This document shows positions 19,667-28,396 of a DNA stretch of 64,000 bases, one piece after another; within the stretch, counting starts at the first letter, position 1; the number at the start of each line of letters is the position of its first letter. A program made the translations under genes and the position numbers. Below the pieces are notes generated by a model. It worked only from the letters and a program-made list of their open reading frames with translations, made no database searches and was not told where the DNA came from. The DNA lies in NCBI RefSeq assembly GCF_021290925.1, contig NZ_JAJSLX010000005.1:62001-126000 (forward strand), in the 5' to 3' direction. This stretch comes from Sessilibacter corallicola. Its GTDB lineage: Bacteria; Pseudomonadota; Gammaproteobacteria; Pseudomonadales; Cellvibrionaceae.

Positions 19667-20321
19667 AGAAGGTGTCCAGGGGATTTCTGTGTTGTAGTAG
19701 TGTTGAAAATCTGGATGTTGGTTGAGAACAGCATCTATAAATTTAGCAGTTGGAATGAATAATAAAAATTACGTGTTATTACAAGATAACTCGATAGTTA
19801 TAGAGTGGAGTGAGTATTGGTCGGAGGCAAAAGTTTCTTATTCAATAAGAAAATAGATTTTAAATTTATTATCGTAATTTGGTTTTTCAGGAATTTACAG
19901 GAAGGGCTTGTGAGTTAATAATTCTTGGTATTTAGGGCCTGTTCACACTAATTTAATCACACCTGCTGGAGCGTATTTTTTTCGTATTTTAGGCGCAGTG
20001 AGTGTTATTTGGTTGTTCCAAATAAACGAGCTGCAACACAAAATACGGGAAAAATACGCCGAGCCCCTAGGGTCGCCCCAAAAACACGCCATTCGTTGTT
20101 GTTCGTCGCTTATTTAGCGCGCTAAACTGCACTCCTCACGCCTAGACTGACGCGTTTTTGGGGCGACAGGCGTGGTTAAATTAGTGTGAACAGGCCCTAG
20201 TTATTTATGTGGAAAGGTTTTAGACGTGGGAATAATGATCAAATAATTCAATAGAAAATATCGCAACGCATCCTTGTGTTGCGTTTATCTTGTTTTTACT
20301 GATGCGGTTTAAAAGCGGCTG
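19667..20321. other. Gap holding element copy B and the lod-operon promoter
   Basis: 655 bp without a gene. 19667-19932 is A+T-rich and should carry the promoter of the lod-type operon, though I found no clear -35/-10 pair. 19933-20199 is the second copy of the 267-bp element. 20200-20321 is the A+T-rich 3' flank of the DoxX-like gene. Confidence 0.6.
19933..20199. mobile_element. 267-bp MITE-like inverted-repeat element, copy B
   Basis: Same ends and same length as 14722-14988, about 96-97% identical by eye. The inner stem (20072-20085 with 20154-20167) carries a compensatory change: T14869 paired with A14948 in copy A is A20080 paired with T20159 here. The two copies flank the whole lod-type operon in direct orientation. 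Confidence 0.8.
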
Positions 20322-20798
20322 TTAATTCGCCACTTCTTTTGATGGGAATACTGTCTTAAATAGCGTGGCTACAAAAAGCGCGCAAATCAGCCACACGGCA
20401 CAGGCCATAAAAAATAATGCTTTCTCTTGTGGGCAACCGGCCTCTAAACAACTCAAATCTGTGTAGGGGAATAAACCGAGTGGGGTGAATACATGAAAGA
20501 AGATAGCGCCCGACATAATACCAAAGCCAATAAGCGCTCCCCAAAACCGAGTTGCGGTGATTAAAATTAAAATGCTTGCGATTAGCTCCGCCGAGCCAAT
20601 CACTATGCCACCGTAAGCGGTGAAGGCTTCTCCTAGTGCGGGCAAGCCAAGAGAACCGATCCAATCACCAACCGTTGAAAATATATAAACCGTAATGTCT
20701 GCCGGTTCGCTGAATATCTCCGCGAATTTAAAGAACAAGGATTGTAAGAATACAAAAGCAACGAACAGGGCGAGAATTAAAGGGATATGTTTCTTCAT
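20322..20798 (-). CDS. DoxX-like small membrane protein
   Basis: A 158-residue protein with four hydrophobic segments: PLILALFVAFVFLQSLFF, the GGIVIGSAELIASILIL region, the ALIGFGIMSGAIFFHVF region and the ALFFMACAVWLICALFV region. The layout is that of DoxX/MauE-like inner-membrane proteins. A Cys pair (CLEAGC) sits in the periplasmic or cytoplasmic loop before the last helix. It is a single gene on the minus strand. The role of the family is poorly defined (quinone or thiol chemistry has been proposed). Confidence 0.65.
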   Translation of the reverse strand: MKKHIPLILALFVAFVFLQSLFFKFAEIFSEPADITVYIFSTVGDWIGSLGLPALGEAFTAYGGIVIGSAELIASILILITATRFWGALIGFGIMSGAIFFHVFTPLGLFPYTDLSCLEAGCPQEKALFFMACAVWLICALFVATLFKTVFPSKEVAN

Positions 20799-20953
20799 GA
20801 TAAGTATCGGTTCTTTTATGTTGATTGTAGAGTTTATTGGCTAATTAATTGATGGACAGTGTCGATTGGTATTTATTACACAATAGATTAAATTGAACGG
20901 TATTAGTGACTATTTTGTTATTTTTGCTCTTAAAATTCGTTCTTTTTTACCGC

Positions 20954-21370
20954 TTAATCTGTGTTTGAGTCTCTGCCTTCGTCAAATATGGGCAAAGAGT
21001 CATCTAGATGCATCCAGTGAGCTTTGTAATTGGCGTAGATGTGAGCGTTGATGTTAATCGGTAATTTCTCGTCAAATGTGGATATGGCAATTTCGATGGA
21101 ATCCGGTGCGGAATCTTTTGAACGAAAGCCCAAGCTCGAACCGCATTGGCTGCAGAATGTTCGCACGGTGCCGTTTGCCGCTTTGAATTCTTTTATGAAC
21201 TCATCTCCCGATAACCATTCAAATTGCTCCACAGCCACCAGAGTTCCAAAAGCCGCACCGTGAAATTTCTTACACATGTTGCAATGACAATGTGCTGCTT
21301 GCTTGCTGAACCCAGAAGCATTGAAAGTAACTGCGCCACACAGGCAACTGCCTTTGTAATGTTTGTTCAT
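20954..21370 (-). CDS. GFA-family (CENP-V/GFA) zinc protein
   Basis: A 138-residue protein with the full zinc ligand set of the GFA family: Cys9 and Cys11 (CLCGAV), Cys28, Cys30 and Cys33 (CHCNMC), and Cys73 and Cys76 (CSQCGS). The family name comes from a glutathione-dependent formaldehyde-activating enzyme, but most members have unknown substrates. It is a single gene, 155 bp upstream of the DoxX-like gene on the same strand. Confidence 0.85.
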   Translation of the reverse strand: MNKHYKGSCLCGAVTFNASGFSKQAAHCHCNMCKKFHGAAFGTLVAVEQFEWLSGDEFIKEFKAANGTVRTFCSQCGSSLGFRSKDSAPDSIEIAISTFDEKLPININAHIYANYKAHWMHLDDSLPIFDEGRDSNTD

Positions 21371-21704
21371 TGCACCGCACTCGCAAAATTTAAAAATTTA
21401 CCCAAAGCCCGTGGCTTAAACGCAAAAGAACAGTTCAAAAGCGCTCTTATATCATGACTTGAAGACCAGGCGAAGAAGCGTATTATTAAAATGGGTGAAT
21501 TCATTACAAGATTGAAGAAAATGTTATAAGTCTCTGCAGTATTATTAGAAATTGCGCAAGCATTTTTGAACGCTGCCGAACTTACTCGACGTTAGAGACT
21601 TATCTGAGATTAATTGTCTGCGGTTAATTGATAGTTGAATAACGAGGTGTGTATTAGCAGGAGAGAATATTAAAACGCTTTCTTATTGAAAAGTGGGTGA
21701 TGCA
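21371..21704. other. Non-coding gap, GFA gene to CHAD gene
   Basis: A divergent gap of 334 bp that must hold both promoters. I see no repeat, hairpin or RNA gene that I can support. Confidence 0.5.
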
Positions 21705-22514
21705 ATGATGAAAATAAAAAAAATGTATAAAAAATTAAATGCACACAGAAATTCATTAATGCAAAAATACAATGCCGAAGACTTACATCAGGTTCGGGTG
21801 GGTGTAAGGCGGGTAAGAAGTTTACTTAAAAAAATTCCAACCAAATCTTCTCAAAAGCTCAGAAAGCAATTAAGCCTTCTGATTCAAAAAACCAACCCCG
21901 CTAGAGATTGGGATACCTTACTTATTAATGGCGAAACTTATCTAACCAGAGACGAGTATTTAAACGTAAGACCAATTGTTGAAAATTACTGCGTACAATT
22001 GCATAACGATGTTTACGACGCATTGAACGAAAACATATGGGATGCTCCCATCGCAAGCAGTAAAACGTATTTACATCGTAATAAAAAAACCTCTGAAGAC
22101 AATGCGCTGTTATTGTCTGACAACTATGCCCCTGTGCTACTGAGAAAATACATCGTCGCTTATCGCCGGAATCATTCAAATGCGTGGCACGATTTGCGTG
22201 TTTCTGTAAAAACGCTGCGTTACCAACTTGAGCACTGTCATTCGCAGAGCAAGTTTCATAAAGAGCGAAAAAAAGCGATGATTGCTCTGTGCAAGCAACT
22301 GCAAACCCATTTGGGTGATTGGCACGACAGTGTTGTTCATGAAGCCTTGATTGAGCAATTACTGGAGCGCCGGGATCAATACACGATCGAGACCAATGCG
22401 ATATTCAATCACTGGAAATTATTGCTTGGCTTGTCGGGTTACGAAAATATTAATCGAGTGAAGCTGTTGTTTGTAAAGCACCGCGACTTATTTAGACAGG
22501 ATGTGATCGCATAA
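21705..22514 (+). CDS. CHAD-domain protein
   Basis: A 269-residue, strongly basic helical protein. The conserved histidine/arginine faces of the CHAD domain appear twice: LHQVRVGVRRVRSLLKKI near residue 27 and WHDLRVSVKTLRYQLEHC near residue 165. CHAD domains bind inorganic polyphosphate and are often fused to or near CYTH/triphosphatase genes; none is here. I take the ATG at 21705 with GGTGA four bases upstream; a GTG at 21693 is in frame. Confidence 0.82.
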   Translation: MMKIKKMYKKLNAHRNSLMQKYNAEDLHQVRVGVRRVRSLLKKIPTKSSQKLRKQLSLLIQKTNPARDWDTLLINGETYLTRDEYLNVRPIVENYCVQLHNDVYDALNENIWDAPIASSKTYLHRNKKTSEDNALLLSDNYAPVLLRKYIVAYRRNHSNAWHDLRVSVKTLRYQLEHCHSQSKFHKERKKAMIALCKQLQTHLGDWHDSVVHEALIEQLLERRDQYTIETNAIFNHWKLLLGLSGYENINRVKLLFVKHRDLFRQDVIA

Positions 22515-22590
22515 CCAGATTTGGTTATGATTGTGGTTTTAAAATTGCTTTTTGATTGTACCACTGAAAACCACGACAAGGATTGCTTCT

Positions 22591-23682
22591 GTGTTAAGAC
22601 GAGAATTTCTATTCGCCACGGGTGCCGTTGGGCTCTCGGCATGTACTGCCTTACCTCAGTCCAGAAAAGAACCGCAATACTACCCCGTTAAATCTTCTTT
22701 AGATCGGGTCATTAAAAACGTAGTTGGCTTGCGGCCCTACCGTACTGCCGGTTATCGCCTTGAGGCGGAAACGTTCGATAACAAAAAAATTGTTCATAAT
22801 TACGGTCACGGTGGTGGCGGTATCAGCTTATCTTGGGGCACGTCTTCGATAGCGACTCAGTTAGCGCTTGAGAGCAGCCCGCAATCCGTTGCTGTCGTCG
22901 GCTCGGGAGTGATGGGAATTACCTGTGCGTTGATACTTGCACGCCAAGGTGTGAAGGTAACGGTGTACGCAGCAGAGTTTCCACCCCACACCACATCTAA
23001 CATTGCCGCCGCACTTTGGTTACCTACCTCCTATTACGACAGAAAAGAAGTTTCTGAAGATTTTTTAGCAAAAGACAAACAAATATCTCGTGCAGCATTA
23101 GAAGGCTTTTACGGATACGTGAACCAGCCGGACTACGGTGTTTTCTGGCATGACTATCACTTCTTGTCGCATCGATTACCCAAAAGAAAGCGCGAGTTGC
23201 CCGGCGGTAATGATTTGTATCCGCAATACAAGGTTTCTACCGAAAACAACCTGTTTGGATACGCGTATCAAGAAAAAATGAAGTCACTGATGATTGATCC
23301 CAGCTTTTATTTACAGCGAATAAAGTTGGATGCGCAAATTTCAGGCGCGACTTTTCAGCGTAAAAAGTTTGGATCACTGCAAGAAGTGTTATCGTTAAAA
23401 GAGAATGTCATTATCAACTGCACTGGGTTGGGCGCAAAGGACTTGTTCAACGACGATAAGTTACTGCCCGTGCAAGGCCAATTGACATTGTTGTTACCAC
23501 AACCAGAAATTAATTATTCCTATGTGGCGGTTGATCCGAACGAATTTTATTACATGTTCCCACGTAAAGGCGCAATAATATTGGGTGGAACCACCATTAG
23601 AAATGCCTACAGCACAAAGCCCGATGAAGCGCTCAGCAGAAAAATGGTGAGCGCACACGCAAACTTAGCATCCAGGCTATAA
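22591..23682 (+). CDS. Tat-exported lipoprotein, circularly permuted D-amino-acid-oxidase-like flavoprotein
   Basis: 364 residues. The GTG start at 22591 has AAGGA nine bases upstream and gives MLRREFLFATGAVGLSAC, a Tat motif (RREFL) with a lipobox Cys18. The motif that ends ordinary D-amino-acid oxidases (GLRPYR at 46-51, then HNYGHGGGGISLSWG at 69-83) comes first. The FAD motif GSGVMG (104-109) and the SNIAAALW segment (136-143), which open ordinary enzymes, come after it. The protein ends after LGGTTIRN, where the C-terminal motif should be. So the order is permuted. The likely reaction is FAD-dependent oxidation of an amine or amino acid in the periplasm. It ends at a shared bidirectional terminator. 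Confidence 0.75.
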   Translation: MLRREFLFATGAVGLSACTALPQSRKEPQYYPVKSSLDRVIKNVVGLRPYRTAGYRLEAETFDNKKIVHNYGHGGGGISLSWGTSSIATQLALESSPQSVAVVGSGVMGITCALILARQGVKVTVYAAEFPPHTTSNIAAALWLPTSYYDRKEVSEDFLAKDKQISRAALEGFYGYVNQPDYGVFWHDYHFLSHRLPKRKRELPGGNDLYPQYKVSTENNLFGYAYQEKMKSLMIDPSFYLQRIKLDAQISGATFQRKKFGSLQEVLSLKENVIINCTGLGAKDLFNDDKLLPVQGQLTLLLPQPEINYSYVAVDPNEFYYMFPRKGAIILGGTTIRNAYSTKPDEALSRKMVSAHANLASRL

Positions 23683-23693
23683 CACCAATCAAT

Positions 23694-23725
23694 AAATCCG
23701 AGGCTCTTTAAAGAACCTCGGATTT
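23694..23725. terminator. Bidirectional terminator between oxidase and Roco genes
   Basis: The 10-bp stem AAATCCGAGG / CCTCGGATTT (23694-23703, 23716-23725) has A and T runs at its ends. The stop codon of the minus-strand Roco gene (23726-23724) overlaps the right arm. Confidence 0.75.
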
Positions 23726-26700
23726 ATGCAGCATACTCTTCCAACAACAAATCCAATTGATAACGAAAATGTACTTTGAGGTCGGGTACGGATTTAAACT
23801 CCGTATAAAAATGACCAAACGATTTCAGTTTTTCTTGAAATCCCCACAGTGACTGCAACGACTGTTTGTCCAAATTGCTAATGGATGTTGGAGCGTCGTA
23901 AAAGTAAGTATAAATCTTGGGTTTTTTATGTTCGATAAATTGCGTGTAGGCGGTATCGAATTCTTCTTCGGTGTATTTCCCGGCCTTAGTTTTAAACAGG
24001 CTGACGAAAATATCACTGGATATTACGGCTTTGTTGTATTCGTCTTGCATTCTGGATTCCGACATGCAATCCAAAAAATTCTCCCAGCGTACCACTTTTA
24101 GATAAACCCCTTGATCCAGTAAACGGTCACTCTGCTGGCGCACGAACAATTCGAACTCATCGCGTTCACTGGCAAGTTCTTGGGAAGACGCTAAAAATAT
24201 TTGTACCGTTTTCAACGTTGCAAGCTCGCTTCTCGGTGATTGACTGTTGTTTTGTGGCTCTGACTTATCGCCGGCCCACTGAGGTAAATCAATGCGTAAA
24301 CCTTCGAGTAATTCCAATACGCTGACTTCGTCGAAATTAATTTCACATTCAACCGTGTAGCGGCCTTTGTCTTTTCGGTGAATTAGTTTTGATTCCTCAA
24401 ATAAATGCGGCGTGTCAGTGTTTTTACACGTCTCGCAAATGCAGGGAATAAACTTATTAACCTTGTCTTTTAATCCTTCAAAGGAATGGTTAATGGCATC
24501 AAGGTCATTGGCGATAACACTGATTAATGCTTTTGCTTGAGAACCTTTAGCGCTCAGGTCAATTTCGTTGCCGGTATTAGAGACCTGTACCAACAATTCA
24601 GTGTTGGCTTTTTCGAACACAACGCCGTTGGCCCACGCTAATTCAGGGTGTTTTACAAAGCGATTCATGCGAACCATCAATCGATTGACGATGCCTTTTG
24701 GCATAAAATCGTAGTGATAACGCAAGCGAACATCGGGCAGGGAATGTGTTTCCAAATCTTCTGGCATTGATGGCGGCAGTAATTGCGTTGCCAGCCAACT
24801 TTGCGGTTGCGTATCTGGCAGGGCGTAACACAATTCAAATTTCACCATTAAGGCTAATAGCTCGCGCAACATGTCTTGGTAATGTGAGTCATTCCAAATT
24901 CTTTTGCAATCGTTTAAGTTAAATACGCCACCTTGATGCTTAACAATTTCGTCATCCAATATTTTAAATACCGCCTCGGTGGCCCATTCGTTTTGTAGAA
25001 TCACCAGCGATTGCAAATTAATGTCTTCTTGAAAGTGCAGGAAGATGCCAAGATCATGAAAGTATTGGCTCAAAAACAAGGCTTTATCGCGATTGTAATC
25101 AAGATGTCTAGCGTAAATATCAAAATAGTCCTGCTGGCTGATAAACGGTTTTTCAGTGGCTAGACTTTCTATTTCGTTTCGAATATTGAGCCATTTTTGT
25201 GGAACCTTATCACCAATGTGAGGCAACTGTTGGGCGTGATGTTCTACCGCCGATAAAATTCGGTTGGTATCATCGGGTTGTAATAAATCGCTTTCAAAGA
25301 AATCTTTAATGTTAGAAAAACGCGATTGGATACCGCGTTTGTCGATGGCCTTGCTGCGACCGCCGATTTGGTTTTGAAACATAATCACGGGGCTGTTGTC
25401 GCTCAGAGTTTCTGTGACTTCTAGCCAATATTTAAAGGTTTCGTCTTGTACGGTTTTATCGCTGGTACGACTGCTGTCGACCAAAATATACAATGAGCGT
25501 TTGGTCAGAAAAAACTGGTGGGTAGCGTGGTATATATGTTGGCCGCCAAAATCCCAAACATTAAGCCGGAATTCGCGATTGTCACTGATGGGAAATCGAA
25601 TGGGGTCGATGTCAATCCCTTTGGTGGTTTCTTCATCTTTGGGTAATTCTCGTTTCGGTGAAAACAGTCGTCGGATCAAACTGGTTTTGCCAACACCACC
25701 TTCACCAACGACTAACATTTTGGCTTCAAATAGCTGTGTTTCACCTTGAGCTTTTAGCTCGCCAAAATATTTGAGAATAGCTTCCACACCTTGATTAATG
25801 ATCTCTCTTGGCGGGTGACTGATTGGGCAATCAGAAATATTGATATTACGCGCTTGTTTGATTCGATTGGTACCATCGATTAACTGATAATCTTTAAGCA
25901 GATTTAACAGTGACGATAAATCGGTGATCGGATTATTTTGTATGTCCAGATTTTTTAGATTGGTAAGACGGCTTAAAGATGGTAAAGCCGTATCGCCAAT
26001 TTTGTTATTGCCAATAATTAACGCCGTTAGGTTTGTGAGTGCCGACAGCTTTTTAGCGCCTTCGCTGCCGATTTGGTTGCTGCTTAGGTCTAAACATTTA
26101 AGGCTGATCATTTGCGCGAGACAACGTGCGCCTTCGGCGCCAATTTTATTGCTGTCTAAATACAGTGTGCTGAGTTTTGGTAATTGCGATAAACTTTTAG
26201 CGCCAAGATCACCGATATCGTTATTGTATAGATCAAGAATAGCCAGTCGTTTTAATTCGGAAATTGCTGCTGCGCCTGCATCGCCAATTTTATTGTTGGA
26301 TAAATACAAAGAATGCAGTTTTGTTAGTGACGATAATGCTTTGGCACCTTCTGAACCAATTTTATTGTAACCGAGTCTTAGAAAAACCAAATTTTGCAAA
26401 GCGGCGAGAGATTGGGCGCCTCGGTCATCGATATTGTTGTTCGATAATACCAGCACTTTTAAATGGGTGAGTGAAGACAGTGCAGTTGCACCTTGATTGC
26501 TGATTTTATTGTCGGATAAATCCAGTGACGATAAAAGTTTTAATCTTCCTAAAGATAACAGTGCATGATGAGGATATTCCAGATTAAACCCGTGAATAGC
26601 CAACGATTGTATATTGGGCAGTGAATCAACAATGAGTTCAATTGAAACGTAACCATCCAGCAGTTTGATGACAAAATCAAACGAATCAAAATCTTTTAAT

Positions 26701-26804
26701 ACCGCATTTTTGTAGACGACTAAGCGTCGGCAATGAGGATACTGAGCCAGTAATCCTTTGAGTTTGTCGGACGTTGTTTCTACTTTTATCGGTTGTTCTG
26801 CCAT
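23724..26804 (-). CDS. LRR-Roc-COR (Roco) protein with DUF4062-like C-terminal domain
   Basis: 1026 residues. About nine 24-residue leucine-rich repeats (residues about 62-300, pattern LxLSNNKIGxxGAxxLSxL) are followed by a Roc GTPase: P-loop GEGGVGKTS at 367-375, G3 motif DFGGQ at 418-422, and a degenerate G4 (FQNQIGG in place of NKxD). A COR region follows to about 750, then a short cysteine pair (CICETC). The last ~160 residues start VQIFLASSQELASERDEF and look like DUF4062, a domain found at the ends of STAND/NACHT-type signalling proteins. Bacterial Roco proteins are G-nucleotide switches; with this effector-like domain an innate-immune or defence role is plausible (inference). It sits at the left edge of the accessory block. 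Confidence 0.85.
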   Translation of the reverse strand: MAEQPIKVETTSDKLKGLLAQYPHCRRLVVYKNAVLKDFDSFDFVIKLLDGYVSIELIVDSLPNIQSLAIHGFNLEYPHHALLSLGRLKLLSSLDLSDNKISNQGATALSSLTHLKVLVLSNNNIDDRGAQSLAALQNLVFLRLGYNKIGSEGAKALSSLTKLHSLYLSNNKIGDAGAAAISELKRLAILDLYNNDIGDLGAKSLSQLPKLSTLYLDSNKIGAEGARCLAQMISLKCLDLSSNQIGSEGAKKLSALTNLTALIIGNNKIGDTALPSLSRLTNLKNLDIQNNPITDLSSLLNLLKDYQLIDGTNRIKQARNINISDCPISHPPREIINQGVEAILKYFGELKAQGETQLFEAKMLVVGEGGVGKTSLIRRLFSPKRELPKDEETTKGIDIDPIRFPISDNREFRLNVWDFGGQHIYHATHQFFLTKRSLYILVDSSRTSDKTVQDETFKYWLEVTETLSDNSPVIMFQNQIGGRSKAIDKRGIQSRFSNIKDFFESDLLQPDDTNRILSAVEHHAQQLPHIGDKVPQKWLNIRNEIESLATEKPFISQQDYFDIYARHLDYNRDKALFLSQYFHDLGIFLHFQEDINLQSLVILQNEWATEAVFKILDDEIVKHQGGVFNLNDCKRIWNDSHYQDMLRELLALMVKFELCYALPDTQPQSWLATQLLPPSMPEDLETHSLPDVRLRYHYDFMPKGIVNRLMVRMNRFVKHPELAWANGVVFEKANTELLVQVSNTGNEIDLSAKGSQAKALISVIANDLDAINHSFEGLKDKVNKFIPCICETCKNTDTPHLFEESKLIHRKDKGRYTVECEINFDEVSVLELLEGLRIDLPQWAGDKSEPQNNSQSPRSELATLKTVQIFLASSQELASERDEFELFVRQQSDRLLDQGVYLKVVRWENFLDCMSESRMQDEYNKAVISSDIFVSLFKTKAGKYTEEEFDTAYTQFIEHKKPKIYTYFYDAPTSISNLDKQSLQSLWGFQEKLKSFGHFYTEFKSVPDLKVHFRYQLDLLLEEYAA

Positions 26805-27539
26805 ATTTCTATTATCTGTATTTCTGCAATCGATTTTTCAGCTCACCATACTCATACGAGTAAAGGTTATTATCACTAATACTAAAGCGTGGTTAGCTGA
26901 TCATCTTATAGAATTGGTGGCTGGAATTGGGTTACAAATCTTTCAAGAAGGCTTAATTCTTACGCGTTCTTAGATCAATTTGTACAGTCGGAAATTAAAA
27001 TCAAAGGAATTTCGACTAAGAACAAAAACGTACATGATTCGAAGTCGTTAAATGCTATGGTGTTGGTATTTTGATCAGATAATCACGTGGAGATATTACT
27101 TTATTGTTAATAGCGAAATATTTAATTTTAAGTTGAGTGTATAAAAAGATTGCCAATGCTCAACCGGATTTTCAACCATTCTGAATTTACTGCCTATATT
27201 AGCGATTTATATTCTGATTGCTCATTAGCGCTCGTGTATAAAATTTCATTGTTATCTAATTATCTTTAAAATCGATTTTACATTTATAAAAATAATATTG
27301 TTGGTTTGAATTGTTGGGGTTTTTTATCGCTTTATTTTATCGGTGTTTATGTTTGCTTTTGTTTTATTTATTTATTTGAAAATTACGTTGGTTTGTAAAT
27401 TAAATATTTACCATCTTGAATGGCTGTTGTGAGCAATTTTAGAATGCTCGCACCAACGTAAGGCGGGGCAGCTAAATTCATAAAATCTCTCGCTTAATTT
27501 CTTTGTATCAATCGAATAGTTAATTAAAAGGAATATCCT
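26805..27539. other. A+T-rich gap after the Roco promoter side
   Basis: 735 bp with no supportable gene. It is strongly A+T-rich with long T-runs (27240-27400). The promoters of the Roco gene (-) and of the small protein at 27540 (+) should lie here. I found no repeat or RNA gene. Confidence 0.5.
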
Positions 27540-27866
27540 ATGAGCACAAAAATTGTTCACGCCATGATCGACAGAGCAGGAAAGGTTATTAATGGCAGCA
27601 ACGGCGGTAACGATATTGAAGTCCATAGGCTTGATGACAAAAGCTACCGCATTATTTTTAAAACTGAATTTATGACGCCACCGACCGTTACGGCTTCTTT
27701 GTTTTCTACTGAAATTTACCAAGCGTTTCATGAAGCATCTGGATTTTCTGAACCATCACAAGGTTGTATCATCAGTGGTTTAGAGTTTGCCGACATGACC
27801 ACTTACGGTTTCTCTGTTTTCTTCCTAGAAGATATGGGTTTCAACTTTATTGCTATTGGCGAGTAA
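27540..27866 (+). CDS. Small protein of unknown function
   Basis: 108 residues, no signal peptide. A good ribosome-binding site (AAGGA, eight bases before the ATG) and an isolated complete frame support a real gene. The sequence alternates hydrophobic and polar residues, as in a beta sandwich, and ends FNFIAIGE. Such endings remind me of small lectin-like or phage-tail-like domains, but that is a weak resemblance. Nothing in the context gives a function. Confidence 0.6.
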   Translation: MSTKIVHAMIDRAGKVINGSNGGNDIEVHRLDDKSYRIIFKTEFMTPPTVTASLFSTEIYQAFHEASGFSEPSQGCIISGLEFADMTTYGFSVFFLEDMGFNFIAIGE

Positions 27867-28396
27867 ACATTTATTGTTTATTGCGCGCATAAACTGTTTG
27901 CTGCCGGCGTTTTATTTTTCTTTCCAAATTTTTGCAAGAAACTAATGATTGGATTTTAGTTTGGATAGAATTATGTCTTACACGTTGGCAGCCAGTTTTT
28001 TGAGTTTAATATAACTTTTCTATCTAGATTTTTAAGAAATTTAAAACCGTTTCTTAAATTTGCAATGCCAGATGTATTCCCGTCGTAAAACTGCCTTACC
28101 TATCCGCTGGAAAGTGAATGGATTTCAACCGTATTTTCAGCCGATAAAATTTGCTCTTGTCCTAATAAATAGCCACCTATTTTTCATTTACACTTCTTAT
28201 TAATGTCATACGTTCGCGAGGGTTGGCTGGGTCAATATTTAACTGGCTAATCCAACAGGAAAGCATTGAGTATTCGCGCTATTTGTTCGTTGGGTATTGA
28301 TAGCTGGCCGCTTAACGGCTCATTCTTAAATCTACTCGACTTTGAGTAGGTTGTTTGTCTGATTTACTAGTTTTTATTAACTCAACTGGCGAATGT
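27867..28396. other. Non-coding gap before the BNR-repeat gene
   Basis: 530 bp without a gene. Two hairpins are visible: TTTAAGAAA / TTTCTTAAA (28031-28039, 28050-28058) and CTACTC / GAGTAG (28332-28349). The second is 50-65 bp before the BNR gene start and could sit in its leader. Neither has a proper T-run. Confidence 0.5.

Noticed and set aside
25900..26620. Regular ~72-bp direct repeats resembling an array
   Set aside because: They encode the 24-residue leucine-rich repeats of the Roco protein and have no unique spacers of CRISPR type.
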